Positions 1 to 7,339 of a stretch of 8,853 nt of DNA are shown piece after piece. This stretch comes from Pseudomonadota bacterium (lineage in GTDB: Bacteria; Pseudomonadota; Gammaproteobacteria; Xanthomonadales; Rhodanobacteraceae). The translations under genes and the position numbers were made by a program. Every line of letters begins with the position of its first letter. Positions within the stretch are counted from its first letter, which is position 1. The notes beneath the pieces were generated by a model that ran no database searches, was not told the DNA's origin, and worked only from the letters and a program-made list of their open reading frames with translations. The DNA lies in assembly GCA_021798675.1 (NCBI GenBank), contig JAJZGE010000042.1, positions 1 through 8,853 on the forward strand, given 5' to 3'.

Positions 1-446
1 AGCTGGGGCTGTCGGTGCGCACCGTGCTGGCCCAGGCGGCGCTGGAGACCCAGTGGGGCAAGCACATGCCGCGTGGGCCGGACGGCTCGACCAGCTTCAA
101 CCTGTTCGGCATCAAGGCCGGCAGCAACTGGGACGGGCACAAGGTCAGCGTGCCGACGCTGGAGTACGTGAACGGCGTGGCGGTGCGCAGGCATGCGCAG
201 TTCCGTGCCTACGACTCGCCGGCGCAGTCGTTCAAGGACTATGCCAACCTCATCGCCACCGATCCGCGCTATGCCGCCGTGCGCGGCCATGGCGACGACG
301 TGCGGGGCTTCGCCAACGCGCTGGTGCGCGGCGGCTATGCCACCGACCCGGGCTATGCCGCCAAGATCGCCGCCGTCGCCGCCAGCCCGCAGATGCGCGA
401 GGCGCTGGCGGCCCTCAAGAATCCGGCCGACCTGCCGAATCCCTAG
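1..446 (+). CDS. flgJ: FlgJ, C-terminal peptidoglycan hydrolase domain (5' end cut off by the window)
   Basis: FlgJ is the periplasmic flagellar rod-assembly protein. In proteobacteria its N-terminal half caps the growing rod and its C-terminal half is a glucosaminidase that opens the peptidoglycan for the rod. Only about 147 codons are present (reading frame from base 3), covering the hydrolase domain. Seen directly are the AALETQWGK stretch with the likely catalytic Glu (codon 45-47), then FNLFGIK, a YDSPAQSFKDYANLI-like segment, and RGGYATDPGYAAKIA near the end, all in the order usual for this domain. The family usually has ETGWG where this protein has ETQWG, a mild change. The stop is TAG, and flgK starts 22 bases later, consistent with one operon. 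The start and the rod-cap domain lie upstream of the window. A stand-alone glucosaminidase is possible in principle, but the position immediately before flgK makes FlgJ very likely. Confidence 0.93.
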   Translation, partial: LGLSVRTVLAQAALETQWGKHMPRGPDGSTSFNLFGIKAGSNWDGHKVSVPTLEYVNGVAVRRHAQFRAYDSPAQSFKDYANLIATDPRYAAVRGHGDDVRGFANALVRGGYATDPGYAAKIAAVAASPQMREALAALKNPADLPNP

Positions 447-468
447 GCGTCACCCAGAGGTTTAGGCC

Positions 469-2361
469 ATGTCCAGCCTGCTCAACATCGGCGTTTCCGG
501 GCTCAACGCTGCCCAGATCGGCCTTCAAGTCACCGGCAACAACATTTCCAATGCCGGTACGGACGGCTACAGCCAGCAAAGCGTGGTGCAGGTGGACCAA
601 GTTGGCCAGAACAACGGCCGCTACACCATGGGCACCGGCGTGGACGTGGTCTCGGTGCAGCGCGCCTACAGCCAGTACCTCACCCAGTCGGTGTGGAGCA
701 GCTACAGCGGGATGCAGGGCGCCAGCACCACCAACGACCTGAACACCGCGCTCAACGGGCTGCTGAAGAACAGCGGCAACCTGCAATCCTCGCTGGACAC
801 TTTCTACGGCGCCTTCAATGCCGTGGCCAATGCACCGCAGGACCCGTCCGCGCGGCAGGCCGCGTTGGGCGACGCAGCCGCCCTGGTGCAGACCTTCAAT
901 ACCTTCGGCCAGCAGCTCGACCAGCAGCGCCAGCAGATCAACACGCAGATCTCCGACACGGTCGGCAACATCAACTCGCTGGCCAAGCAGATCGCCGCGC
1001 TCAACACCAGCATCAGCCAGGCCGGCAATACCCAACCCAACGCCCTGCTCGACCAGCGCGACAGCCTGGTCAAGCAACTGGCCGGCGCTACCGGCATCTC
1101 GGTTGCCGCGCAGCCCGACAACACGCTGAGCATCTACAGCACCTCCGGCCAGACCCTGGTGAGCGGCGGCTACTCCTACGGCCTGCAGGCCGGCGGCAGC
1201 CCCTACGACAGCGGCACCACCGACGTGCTCAACGCCAGCGGCACCGACATCACCTCCAGCCTGTCCGGCGGTTCGCTGGGCGCGCTGCTGTCGTATCGCA
1301 CGAATACGCTCGATCCGGCGCAGAACCAGCTGGGCCGCGCCGCGCTGGCACTGGCACAAGGCGTCAACGGCCAGCAGGCCAAGGGCCTCAACCTGGTCGG
1401 CGCGCAGGGCCAGCCGATCTTCGTGGTGCCGTATCCGAGCGTGGCCGCCTTGAAGGCCTACGCCGGCACTGCGTCGGTGAGCGCGAGCGTGAGCAATCTC
1501 TCCGCACTCACCAATGACAACTACATCCTTACCTACACCGGCAGCAGCACCTCGCCGTCGGTGAACGGCTGGCAGCTCAACACCACCAGCGGCAACCCGG
1601 TGGCGTTGACCGCCAATTCCAACGGCACGCTGTCGGCCAATGGCCTCACCTTCGCCGTGTCCGGCACCGCGCAGGTCGGCGACAGTTTCCAGATCCGGCC
1701 GACCCAGGACGTCGCCACCGGCCTGGCGCTGGCCACCACCGATCCGTCCGCCATTGCCGCGGCCTCCGCGCTGCAGGGCACGGCGGCGACGGCCAATACC
1801 GGAAGCGCCGCGATCAGTTCGGTGGGCGTGGTCGACAGCACCAATGCCAATCTGTTTTCCGGCGCCACGGTCACCTTCGGGGCCGGCGGCAGCTATACCG
1901 TGGCCGACGGCGCGGGCAATACCACCAGCGGGACCTATGCCAGCGGTACCCCGATCCAGTTCGATGGCTGGAGCCTGAGCCTCAGCGGCACGCCGGCCAG
2001 CGGCGACAGCTTCAGCGTGGCGAAGAACAGCGGCGGCCTCAACAGCAACGGCAACGCGCTGGATCTCGCCGGGCTGGCCAATGCCGGGGTGCTCGACGGC
2101 GGCACCACCAGCGTGGTCGGGGCCTACGCGAACCTGACCAACCAGATCGGCGTGGCCGGCAGCATGGCCAGCAATGCCCTGACCACCCAGACCGGCCTCT
2201 ACAACCAGGCGGCCAGTGCCCAGCAGAGCCTGGCCGGCGTCAACCTGGACCAGGAGGCGGCCAATCTCGTCAAGTACCAGCAGGCCTACCAGGCGTCCGC
2301 GCAGGTGATCTCCATCTCGCAGACCATATTCGCCAGCCTGATCACTGCCGTCCAGGCCTGA
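469..2361 (+). CDS. flgK: FlgK, flagellar hook-associated protein 1 (hook-filament junction)
   Basis: FlgK is secreted through the flagellar export apparatus and forms the first junction ring between hook and filament. The 630-residue protein starts with the classic N-terminal helix (SLLNIGVSGLNAAQ..., then TGNNISNAGTDGYSQQ) and ends with the matching C-terminal helix (GVNLDQEAANLVKYQQAYQA, then SQTIFASLITAVQA). These two ends form the coiled core shared by axial flagellar proteins. The central part is rich in Gly, Ser, Thr and Asn. It is longer than in enteric FlgK (about 545 residues) and holds two related beta-rich segments, near residues 351-412 and 465-517, each ending in SGTxxxGDSF. The start ATG has AGAGG eight bases upstream. 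There is no signal peptide, as expected for type III flagellar export. flgL follows after 14 bases. Confidence 0.97.
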   Translation: MSSLLNIGVSGLNAAQIGLQVTGNNISNAGTDGYSQQSVVQVDQVGQNNGRYTMGTGVDVVSVQRAYSQYLTQSVWSSYSGMQGASTTNDLNTALNGLLKNSGNLQSSLDTFYGAFNAVANAPQDPSARQAALGDAAALVQTFNTFGQQLDQQRQQINTQISDTVGNINSLAKQIAALNTSISQAGNTQPNALLDQRDSLVKQLAGATGISVAAQPDNTLSIYSTSGQTLVSGGYSYGLQAGGSPYDSGTTDVLNASGTDITSSLSGGSLGALLSYRTNTLDPAQNQLGRAALALAQGVNGQQAKGLNLVGAQGQPIFVVPYPSVAALKAYAGTASVSASVSNLSALTNDNYILTYTGSSTSPSVNGWQLNTTSGNPVALTANSNGTLSANGLTFAVSGTAQVGDSFQIRPTQDVATGLALATTDPSAIAAASALQGTAATANTGSAAISSVGVVDSTNANLFSGATVTFGAGGSYTVADGAGNTTSGTYASGTPIQFDGWSLSLSGTPASGDSFSVAKNSGGLNSNGNALDLAGLANAGVLDGGTTSVVGAYANLTNQIGVAGSMASNALTTQTGLYNQAASAQQSLAGVNLDQEAANLVKYQQAYQASAQVISISQTIFASLITAVQA

Positions 2362-2375
2362 CCGAGGGTTCGTCC

Positions 2376-3593
2376 ATGATCCGCATTTCCACCAGTTGGA
2401 TGTACCAGCAGTCGCTTTCGAGCATCCTCAACCAGCAGAGCGCGACCGCTGTCACGCAGAACCAGGTGAGCAGCGGCCAGCGCATCAACCTGGCCTCCGA
2501 CGACCCGGGCGGCGCCACCCAGGTGGTGTCGCTCAACCACGTGCTGGCGGACGCGGCGCAATACACCTCCAACATCAACGACGCGAACGCGCGCCTCTCC
2601 ACCGAGAGCAGCACGCTGGCCTCCTTCAATTCGCTGTTGAACCAGGCGCGTTCGATGGCGATCCAGGGCATCAACGGCACGCTGTCGAACGCCGACCGGC
2701 AGGACATGGCCACCCAGCTCGGCCAGATCCGCGCACAGCTGGTGCAACTGGCCAACACTACCGATGCCAACAACAATGCGCTGTTCGCCGGTACCAGCAC
2801 GACCACCACGCCGTTTGTCCTCAACAGCGATGGCTCGGTGACCTACAACGGCAACAGCGACAACCAGATGACGGCCATCGGCAGCGGCTTGCGCATCCCA
2901 AACAGCGACGCGGGATCCGGCCTGTTCATGAACATCCCGGCCGGCAACGGTTCGTTCGTCGCCAGCGCGGCAGCCGGCAACACCGGCAGCTTGCTGGTGG
3001 GTGCCAACAGCGTCACCAACACCACGGCCTGGAACGCAGCCCCCGCCGCCGGGCCGGTGAACTATGCGATCACCTTCGATGCCGCCGGTAACTGGACGGC
3101 CAGCGACGTGAATCACGGCAACGCCACGGTGGCCACCGGCACCTACAAGGACGGCGGCAGCATCAGTTTCAACGGCATGAGCATCGCGCTGAGCGGCACG
3201 CCCGCCGCCGGCGACTCGGTGAGCGTGCAGTCCGGCCAGACCCAGAACGTCTTTGCCACGCTGACCAACATGGTCAACGCGCTCAACGACACCGGCAGCA
3301 ACAACGCGCAGCTCAGCAACACGCTGAGCCGCCAGATCGAGTCGCTGGACCAGGCGCAGAACCAGGTTTCCGCCACCCAGACCGACGTGGGCGGCCGCCT
3401 GAATCGGCTCACCCAACAGCAAAGCAACTACAGCAACCTCACGCTGACCTACCAGACCGTGCTCTCCGGCGTGCAGGACACCAACCTGGCCAGCGCCATC
3501 AGCCAGTTGTCGCTGCAGTCCACCGCGCTACAGGCCTCGATGCAGACCTTCGCGAAAATGCAGGGCATGAGCCTGTTCAACTACATCCATTAG
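2376..3593 (+). CDS. flgL: FlgL, flagellar hook-associated protein 3 (hook-filament junction)
   Basis: FlgL forms the second junction ring on top of FlgK and is the layer on which flagellin polymerises. The 405-residue protein begins with the family start RISTSWMYQQSL, followed by the flagellin-like helix with SSGQRINLASDDPGGA, and ends with a flagellin-like C-terminal helix (LTLTYQTVLSGVQDTNLASAI..., then ALQASMQTFAKMQGMSLFNYI). It is about 90 residues longer than enteric FlgL. The extra length lies in the central domain and includes a module at residues 229-284 (ending LSGTPAAGDSVSV) that resembles one in the neighbouring FlgK. The ATG is preceded by GAGGG seven bases upstream. The gap to flgK is 14 bases, so the two are probably co-transcribed, and a terminator follows the TAG stop. 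Confidence 0.96.
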   Translation: MIRISTSWMYQQSLSSILNQQSATAVTQNQVSSGQRINLASDDPGGATQVVSLNHVLADAAQYTSNINDANARLSTESSTLASFNSLLNQARSMAIQGINGTLSNADRQDMATQLGQIRAQLVQLANTTDANNNALFAGTSTTTTPFVLNSDGSVTYNGNSDNQMTAIGSGLRIPNSDAGSGLFMNIPAGNGSFVASAAAGNTGSLLVGANSVTNTTAWNAAPAAGPVNYAITFDAAGNWTASDVNHGNATVATGTYKDGGSISFNGMSIALSGTPAAGDSVSVQSGQTQNVFATLTNMVNALNDTGSNNAQLSNTLSRQIESLDQAQNQVSATQTDVGGRLNRLTQQQSNYSNLTLTYQTVLSGVQDTNLASAISQLSLQSTALQASMQTFAKMQGMSLFNYIH

Positions 3594-3620
3594 TCGCTCC
3601 GCTGCACTTTCGCTCCTGCA

Positions 3621-3657
3621 CAAACCGCCCGTGGCCTTGCCCAGGCGGTTTGCTTTT
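3621..3657 (+). terminator. Intrinsic terminator after flgL
   Basis: A 9-bp perfect stem is formed by CAAACCGCC (3621-3629) and GGCGGTTTG (3644-3652). After a small CG bulge it is extended by a TGG/CCA pairing around a 6-base loop (3635-3640). The stem is followed by CTTTT. The T tract is short, which weakens it somewhat, but its place 27 bases after the flgL stop is right for the end of the flagellar operon. No folding energy was computed. Confidence 0.75.
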
Positions 3658-3683
3658 GTGCGTGCCCGGTCAGCGGCAATCGT

Positions 3684-3699
3684 TGGCGCGGTATGTGCT
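3684..3699 (+). promoter_or_regulatory. Candidate sigma-54 (RpoN) promoter for the sugar/acyl operon
   Basis: The sequence TGGCGCGGTATGTGCT matches the -24/-12 consensus TGGCACG-N4-TTGCW at all but two positions, and the essential GG and GC dinucleotides are exactly ten bases apart. It lies after the terminator and about 130 bases before the aminotransferase start, predicting a leader of about 120 bases. Flagellar genes in Xanthomonas and Pseudomonas are commonly controlled by RpoN with a FleQ-type activator, so this class of promoter is plausible here. No convincing sigma-70 or sigma-28 promoter was seen in the same gap. A single short match in GC-rich DNA can occur by chance. Confidence 0.42.
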
Positions 3700-3830
3700 T
3701 CACGGCTTGGGCGGGGCTGGAATGGCGCACGGTACCGACGTTGCAGTCGCAAGGCGCCGGCAATTTGACGCAATAAAACCGCGCCAGCCCGGACGCGCAT
3801 CCACCACGCAAGTCGTCGCCGGAATCAACC

Positions 3831-5018
3831 ATGCCGATCAAGCCCATCCGCAGCCAGGCCGACCTCGCCCTCCACGGCGCGCCGCCCGCGTATGCCGAGG
3901 CGCTGCACGTGGGGCGGCCAAACATCTGTGACCGCGAGGCGTTCCTGCAGCGCATGGGCCAGGTGCTGGACAACCAGTGGCTGACCAACAACGGCCCATT
4001 GGTGCAGGAGTTCGAGCAGCGCATCGCCGAACGCCTCGGCGTGAAGCATTGCGTGGCGATGTGCAACGGCACCATCGCACTGGAAATCGCCATCCGCGCG
4101 CTGGGCTTTTCCGGCGAGGTGATCGTCCCCTCGTGGACCTTCATCGCCACCGCGCACGCGCTGTACTGGCAGGACATCACGCCGGTGTTCGCCGACATCG
4201 ACCCCGTCACGCACAACCTCGACCCGGCCGCGGTGCGGCGCATGATCACGCCGCGTACCAGCGGCATCATCGGCGTGCACCTGTGGGGCCGCGCCGCACC
4301 CGCCGACGAACTGCAGGCGATTGCCGACGAACACGGCCTCTGCCTGATGTTCGATGCGGCACACGCCTTCGACAGCACGTACCGCGGGCAGCCCATCGGC
4401 CGCTTCGGCCGCTGCGCGGTGTTCAGTTTCCACGCCACCAAGGCGTTCAACACGATGGAAGGCGGGGCGGTCACCACCGACGACGACGAACTGGCTGAGG
4501 CCATGCGCCTGATGCGCAACTTCGGCTTCGCCGGCTACGACAACGTGATCCACCCTGGCACCAACGGCAAGATGATCGAAGCCTGTGCCGCGATGGGACT
4601 GGCCAACCTCGATGGCTTTGACGGCGTGGTCGCGACCAACCGTCGCAACCATGCCGCGTACCGCGAGGCGTTCGCCGGCGTCCCCGGCATCACCCTGCTC
4701 GAGTACGACCCAGCCGAACGCAACAGCCATCACTACGCGGTGATCGAGGTCGACGCGTCCTGCCCGGTCTCGCGTGACCACATCATCGACGCGTTGCACG
4801 CCGAGAACATCCTGGTGCGCAAGTACTTCTGGCCGGGCTGCCACAGGATGAAACCCTACCGCGACCTGTTTCCCCACGCCGGCCTGCTGCTGCCCCACAG
4901 CGAAGCCGTGGCCAGCCGCGTTATCGTGCTTCCCAACGGCGCTGCCGTGGACGGCGCCGTGGTGTCCACCATCCGCGACGTCATCGTCGCACTCATCAGC
5001 AAAGGGCCAACGCCGTGA
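3831..5018 (+). CDS. VioA-like DegT/DnrJ/EryC1 sugar aminotransferase (PLP-dependent)
   Basis: This 395-residue protein is a PLP enzyme of the DegT/DnrJ/EryC1 family, which transfers an amino group from glutamate to a nucleotide-linked keto sugar. Visible features are WLTNNGPLVQEFE near residue 50, CNGTIALEIAIRAL (79-91; phosphate-binding loop), VPSWTFIATAHA (99-110), the cofactor-binding Asp in FDAAHAF (D175), and the Schiff-base lysine in SFHATKAFNTMEGGAV (K204). The ITPVFADIDPVTHNLDP style and the NNGP segment are like VioA, which makes dTDP-4-amino-4,6-dideoxyglucose (viosamine). A C4 amine also suits the PglD-type acyltransferase encoded downstream. A 3-amino sugar enzyme (FdtB/QdtB type) is the main alternative. 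The start has GGA about six bases upstream. It is the first gene of the overlapping operon and overlaps the ACP gene by 4 bases. The supplying enzymes RmlA/RmlB are not in the window. Confidence 0.88.
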   Translation: MPIKPIRSQADLALHGAPPAYAEALHVGRPNICDREAFLQRMGQVLDNQWLTNNGPLVQEFEQRIAERLGVKHCVAMCNGTIALEIAIRALGFSGEVIVPSWTFIATAHALYWQDITPVFADIDPVTHNLDPAAVRRMITPRTSGIIGVHLWGRAAPADELQAIADEHGLCLMFDAAHAFDSTYRGQPIGRFGRCAVFSFHATKAFNTMEGGAVTTDDDELAEAMRLMRNFGFAGYDNVIHPGTNGKMIEACAAMGLANLDGFDGVVATNRRNHAAYREAFAGVPGITLLEYDPAERNSHHYAVIEVDASCPVSRDHIIDALHAENILVRKYFWPGCHRMKPYRDLFPHAGLLLPHSEAVASRVIVLPNGAAVDGAVVSTIRDVIVALISKGPTP

Positions 5019-5254
5019 CCATCGACGACTTCATCGAGAAATTTGCCTTCGCCATCGAGGTCGAAGCCGACACGCTCACGCTGGATATTCGTTTCAAGGA
5101 GCTGCCAAGCTGGGATTCCCTCAACACGCTGGCGGTCATCGCCATGGCGGATGCCGATTACGGCGTGACCGTGACCGGGCGTGACATCGAGGCATCCACG
5201 ACGGTGGCGGACATCTGGGCCATCGTTTCTTCGAAGTGCGCGGCGGCGAAATGA
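5015..5254 (+). CDS. Acyl carrier protein, stand-alone
   Basis: This small acidic 79-residue protein has the ACP attachment motif SWDSLNTLAV. S35 is the expected site for the 4'-phosphopantetheine arm that carries the growing acyl chain as a thioester. The second half (VTVTGRDIEASTTVADI) matches helices II-III of ACPs. The start is GTG within the sequence GTGA, overlapping the aminotransferase stop by 4 bases, and an AAAGGG eight bases upstream supports it. The protein is not the housekeeping AcpP, whose motif is DSLDTVEL. Its place between a sugar aminotransferase and a FabH-like synthase suggests a dedicated carrier for an acyl group destined for an amino sugar. That role is inferred; the ACP assignment itself is well supported. 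Confidence 0.88.
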   Translation: MTIDDFIEKFAFAIEVEADTLTLDIRFKELPSWDSLNTLAVIAMADADYGVTVTGRDIEASTTVADIWAIVSSKCAAAK

Positions 5255-6312
5255 ACGCGGTCAGGGGAGTCGCGCTTCGCGCGGTGACGGCAGCGACGCC
5301 GACCTGCGTGGCGCGCACGGCGGACTATGCCTATCTCGAACCCGAGGAACGCCAGCGCTTCCAGAAGGCTACCGGCATCGCCGAGCGCCGCATTGTGGCC
5401 GCAGGGCAGTGCGCGTCCGACCTCTGCCTGGCGGCAGCCAGGGCGGCACTGGCCCACCTCGACTGGGATCCGGCCAGCGTTGGCGCGCTGATCCTGATCA
5501 CCCAGACCGGCGACCAGCCGGTACCGGCAACCAGCATCGTGCTGCAGGACAAGCTCGGCCTGCCATCGACCTGCATGGCGTTCGACATCAACCTGGGATG
5601 CTCGAGCTACCCCTATGGGCTGGCCGTGGCGGGCTCGGTGATGCGTACGCTGGGCATCGCCCGCGGACTGCTGCTGATCGGCGACGTCTCCAGCCGTGTT
5701 TGCGCCGAGCATGACAAGAGCGCCTGGCCTCTGTTCGGCGATGCCGGCTCCGCCACCGCACTGGAGCTGGACGAAAGCGCGCCTCCCATCCATCTCGACC
5801 TGTGCTCCGACGGTGCCGGCAAGGAGGCCATCATCATTCCCGGCGGCGGCCTGGCTTCCCGGTTGCCACCGGTCGACGGACGCATTGCCGATGCCACCGG
5901 CGGCGACGGCGTGCAGCGCCGCGCCGACAACCTGGTGCTGCGCGGCGCGGACATCTTCAGCTTCGCCATCTCGCGCGTACCCAGCAGCATCCAGCGTGCC
6001 ATCGCCAGCAGCGGCCGCGAAGCGCAGGACTTCGATTTCCTGCTGCTGCACCAGGCGAACCGGATGATCAACGACACCATCGCCCGCAAGCTCGGCTTCG
6101 CGCCGGACCGGGTACCCACGTCGATCGAGCACTATGGCAACACCAGCTCGGCGTCCATCCCGGTGACGTTGTGCGCCAACGCCGCCTTGTTCGATGTGCC
6201 CCGCTGGGTGGTTGCCTCGGGCTTCGGCGTGGGCCTGTCCTGGGGAAGTGCCACCTTCCAGCTGCCGGCGGCTGCCGTGCTCCCTTGCATCGACACCGAC
6301 GATGTCTATTGA
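5251..6312 (+). CDS. 3-oxoacyl-ACP synthase III (FabH-like)
   Basis: Ketosynthase III enzymes condense a short acyl-CoA with malonyl-ACP to give a 3-oxoacyl-ACP. The 353-residue protein has the full Cys-His-Asn set: C117 in DINLGCSSYPYGLA, H267 in LLLHQANRMI, and N297 in HYGNTSSASIP. The N-terminal TGIAERR (41-47) and SDLCLAAARAAL (57-67) and the C-terminal GFGVGLSWGS (324-333) are also typical. The chosen ATG overlaps the ACP stop as ATGA. A GTG 15 bases upstream in the same frame is less likely because it lies deep in the ACP gene and lacks the coupling overlap. As the catalytic residues are intact it should be an active synthase, probably using the adjacent ACP. It is longer than FabH (about 317 residues). 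The substrate is unknown, and a C4 product such as 3-oxobutyryl-ACP is the simplest guess. Confidence 0.9.
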   Translation: MNAVRGVALRAVTAATPTCVARTADYAYLEPEERQRFQKATGIAERRIVAAGQCASDLCLAAARAALAHLDWDPASVGALILITQTGDQPVPATSIVLQDKLGLPSTCMAFDINLGCSSYPYGLAVAGSVMRTLGIARGLLLIGDVSSRVCAEHDKSAWPLFGDAGSATALELDESAPPIHLDLCSDGAGKEAIIIPGGGLASRLPPVDGRIADATGGDGVQRRADNLVLRGADIFSFAISRVPSSIQRAIASSGREAQDFDFLLLHQANRMINDTIARKLGFAPDRVPTSIEHYGNTSSASIPVTLCANAALFDVPRWVVASGFGVGLSWGSATFQLPAAAVLPCIDTDDVY

Positions 6313-7339
6313 TCGGCGCTGCTACAACGATCCCGACGTCTTCGCGCGCGAGCTGGAGACGATTTTCGCCGAGCGGTTGTTCGCCGGTACGCAGGCCGAC
6401 TTTGCCCGGCCCGACGACTATCGCAGCCTGCGGATCGGCCGCAAGGCAGTGACCATTCGCCGTACGCGCAGTGGCGTGCGCGCGTTCGACAACGTCTGCT
6501 TGCACCGCAACGCGCTGATCGACCTGCCGGGTTGCGGCAACCGGCCGTTCCGTTGCGGCTACCACGGCTGGAGCTACGCCGACGATGGCGCACTCGCCGC
6601 GGCCCCGCTGGTCGACAAGGCCAGTATCGCCAGGTGCCGGCTGGGCAGTTACCCGGTCAGCGAATCGGGCGGCCTGCATTTCCTGGGGCTGGGTGGTGCG
6701 GCCCCGGTTGTCGACGAGGTGGCGCAGGTACTGGCCGACATCGGCGTCGTGCCGGATACACCGTTCCATGCCGCTGTCATGGAGCATGCCTGCAACTGGA
6801 AGCTGCTGGTGGAGAACGTGCTCGAGGGCTACCACCTCAGTTTCGTCCACGGCGACAGCTTCAGGCCCGCGGGCTTCACGTCCACCGGTCGCTACGCCTG
6901 GCATGGCGGCCGATACACCTCGTGGAACGAGATGCTTCCCGCCGACGCAGCGGACAAGACCGCGGCGCTTCGTCGCCTTGCGTCGCAGGCCGGGCACTTT
7001 TATCGCCATGCCTACGTCTTCCCGGACCTGTTCCTGTCCAATACCAATGGCCTGGTCGGTTTCCTCAGCCACGTCATCCCGGTGGACGCGACGCGTACGC
7101 GGCTGGCCTGGCGCCTGTTCGAGCTGCCCGCCCTCAAGGCGCTGCCGCCTGCGCTGCGACAGCACATGCAGGAGGAGGCGATCGCCTTCACGCAGCAAGC
7201 GCTGGCTGAGGACAAGGTCCTGGTCGAGGCCTGCCAGCAGGGGCTGGAGGCGGACGGCTTCGAGGTGCAGTTGCAGCCCCAGGAGGCGCGCATCGCGCAC
7301 TTCCATGCGCTTTACTTGGCGAGGACGAACGATGTTTGA
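6302..7339 (+). CDS. Rieske [2Fe-2S] non-heme iron oxygenase, alpha-subunit type
   Basis: This 345-residue protein belongs to the ring-hydroxylating/carnitine-monooxygenase type of Rieske oxygenases, which use O2 and two electrons to hydroxylate or demethylate a substrate. The Rieske cluster motif is clear: C66-X-H68, sixteen residues, then C85-X2-H88 (NVCLHRN and FRCGYHGW). The catalytic domain has NWKLLVENVLEGYHLSFVH. H178 and H183 are the likely iron ligands, E175 is the residue bridging to the Rieske centre, and D304 in LAEDKVLVEA is the probable third ligand. No reductase or ferredoxin partner is seen in the window. The ATG at this start overlaps the synthase stop by 11 bases. A longer in-frame start at 6194 would add 36 Cys/Pro-rich residues inside the previous gene and is rejected. 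The fold call is strong. The substrate, perhaps the ACP-bound acyl group or the acylated sugar, is inference. Confidence 0.88.
   Translation: MSIDRRCYNDPDVFARELETIFAERLFAGTQADFARPDDYRSLRIGRKAVTIRRTRSGVRAFDNVCLHRNALIDLPGCGNRPFRCGYHGWSYADDGALAAAPLVDKASIARCRLGSYPVSESGGLHFLGLGGAAPVVDEVAQVLADIGVVPDTPFHAAVMEHACNWKLLVENVLEGYHLSFVHGDSFRPAGFTSTGRYAWHGGRYTSWNEMLPADAADKTAALRRLASQAGHFYRHAYVFPDLFLSNTNGLVGFLSHVIPVDATRTRLAWRLFELPALKALPPALRQHMQEEAIAFTQQALAEDKVLVEACQQGLEADGFEVQLQPQEARIAHFHALYLARTNDV

Noticed and set aside
415..1359. Long open frame (314 codons) on the minus strand inside flgK
   Set aside because: It lies opposite a certain gene, its translation is a low-complexity Gly/Val/Ala/Arg mix with no motif, and long antisense frames are common in GC-rich coding DNA.
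3741..3780. Possible sigma-70 promoter beginning with TTGCAG
   Set aside because: No TATAAT-like hexamer 16-18 bases downstream.
3771..3800. Possible sigma-28 (FliA) promoter around the AATAAAA stretch
   Set aside because: A TAAA is present but there is no GCCGATAA-like -10 element at the right distance.
3825..4898. Minus-strand open frame of 357 codons opposite the aminotransferase
   Set aside because: The + strand protein has clear PLP-enzyme motifs; the antisense product shows only the His/Val/Arg-rich composition of a shadow.
5236..5250. GTG start five codons before the chosen KAS III start
   Set aside because: The ATG at 5251 forms a standard ATGA overlap with the ACP stop and fits the family start better.
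6194..6301. Upstream in-frame ATG for the oxygenase
   Set aside because: It would add a Cys/Pro-rich, non-conserved tail lying within the synthase gene; the 6302 start fits the family N terminus.
6585..7331. Upstream extension of the SDR frame through the oxygenase gene
   Set aside because: The extension is Arg/Ser/Trp-rich shadow sequence; the SDR fold begins right after the ATG at 7332, at normal family length.
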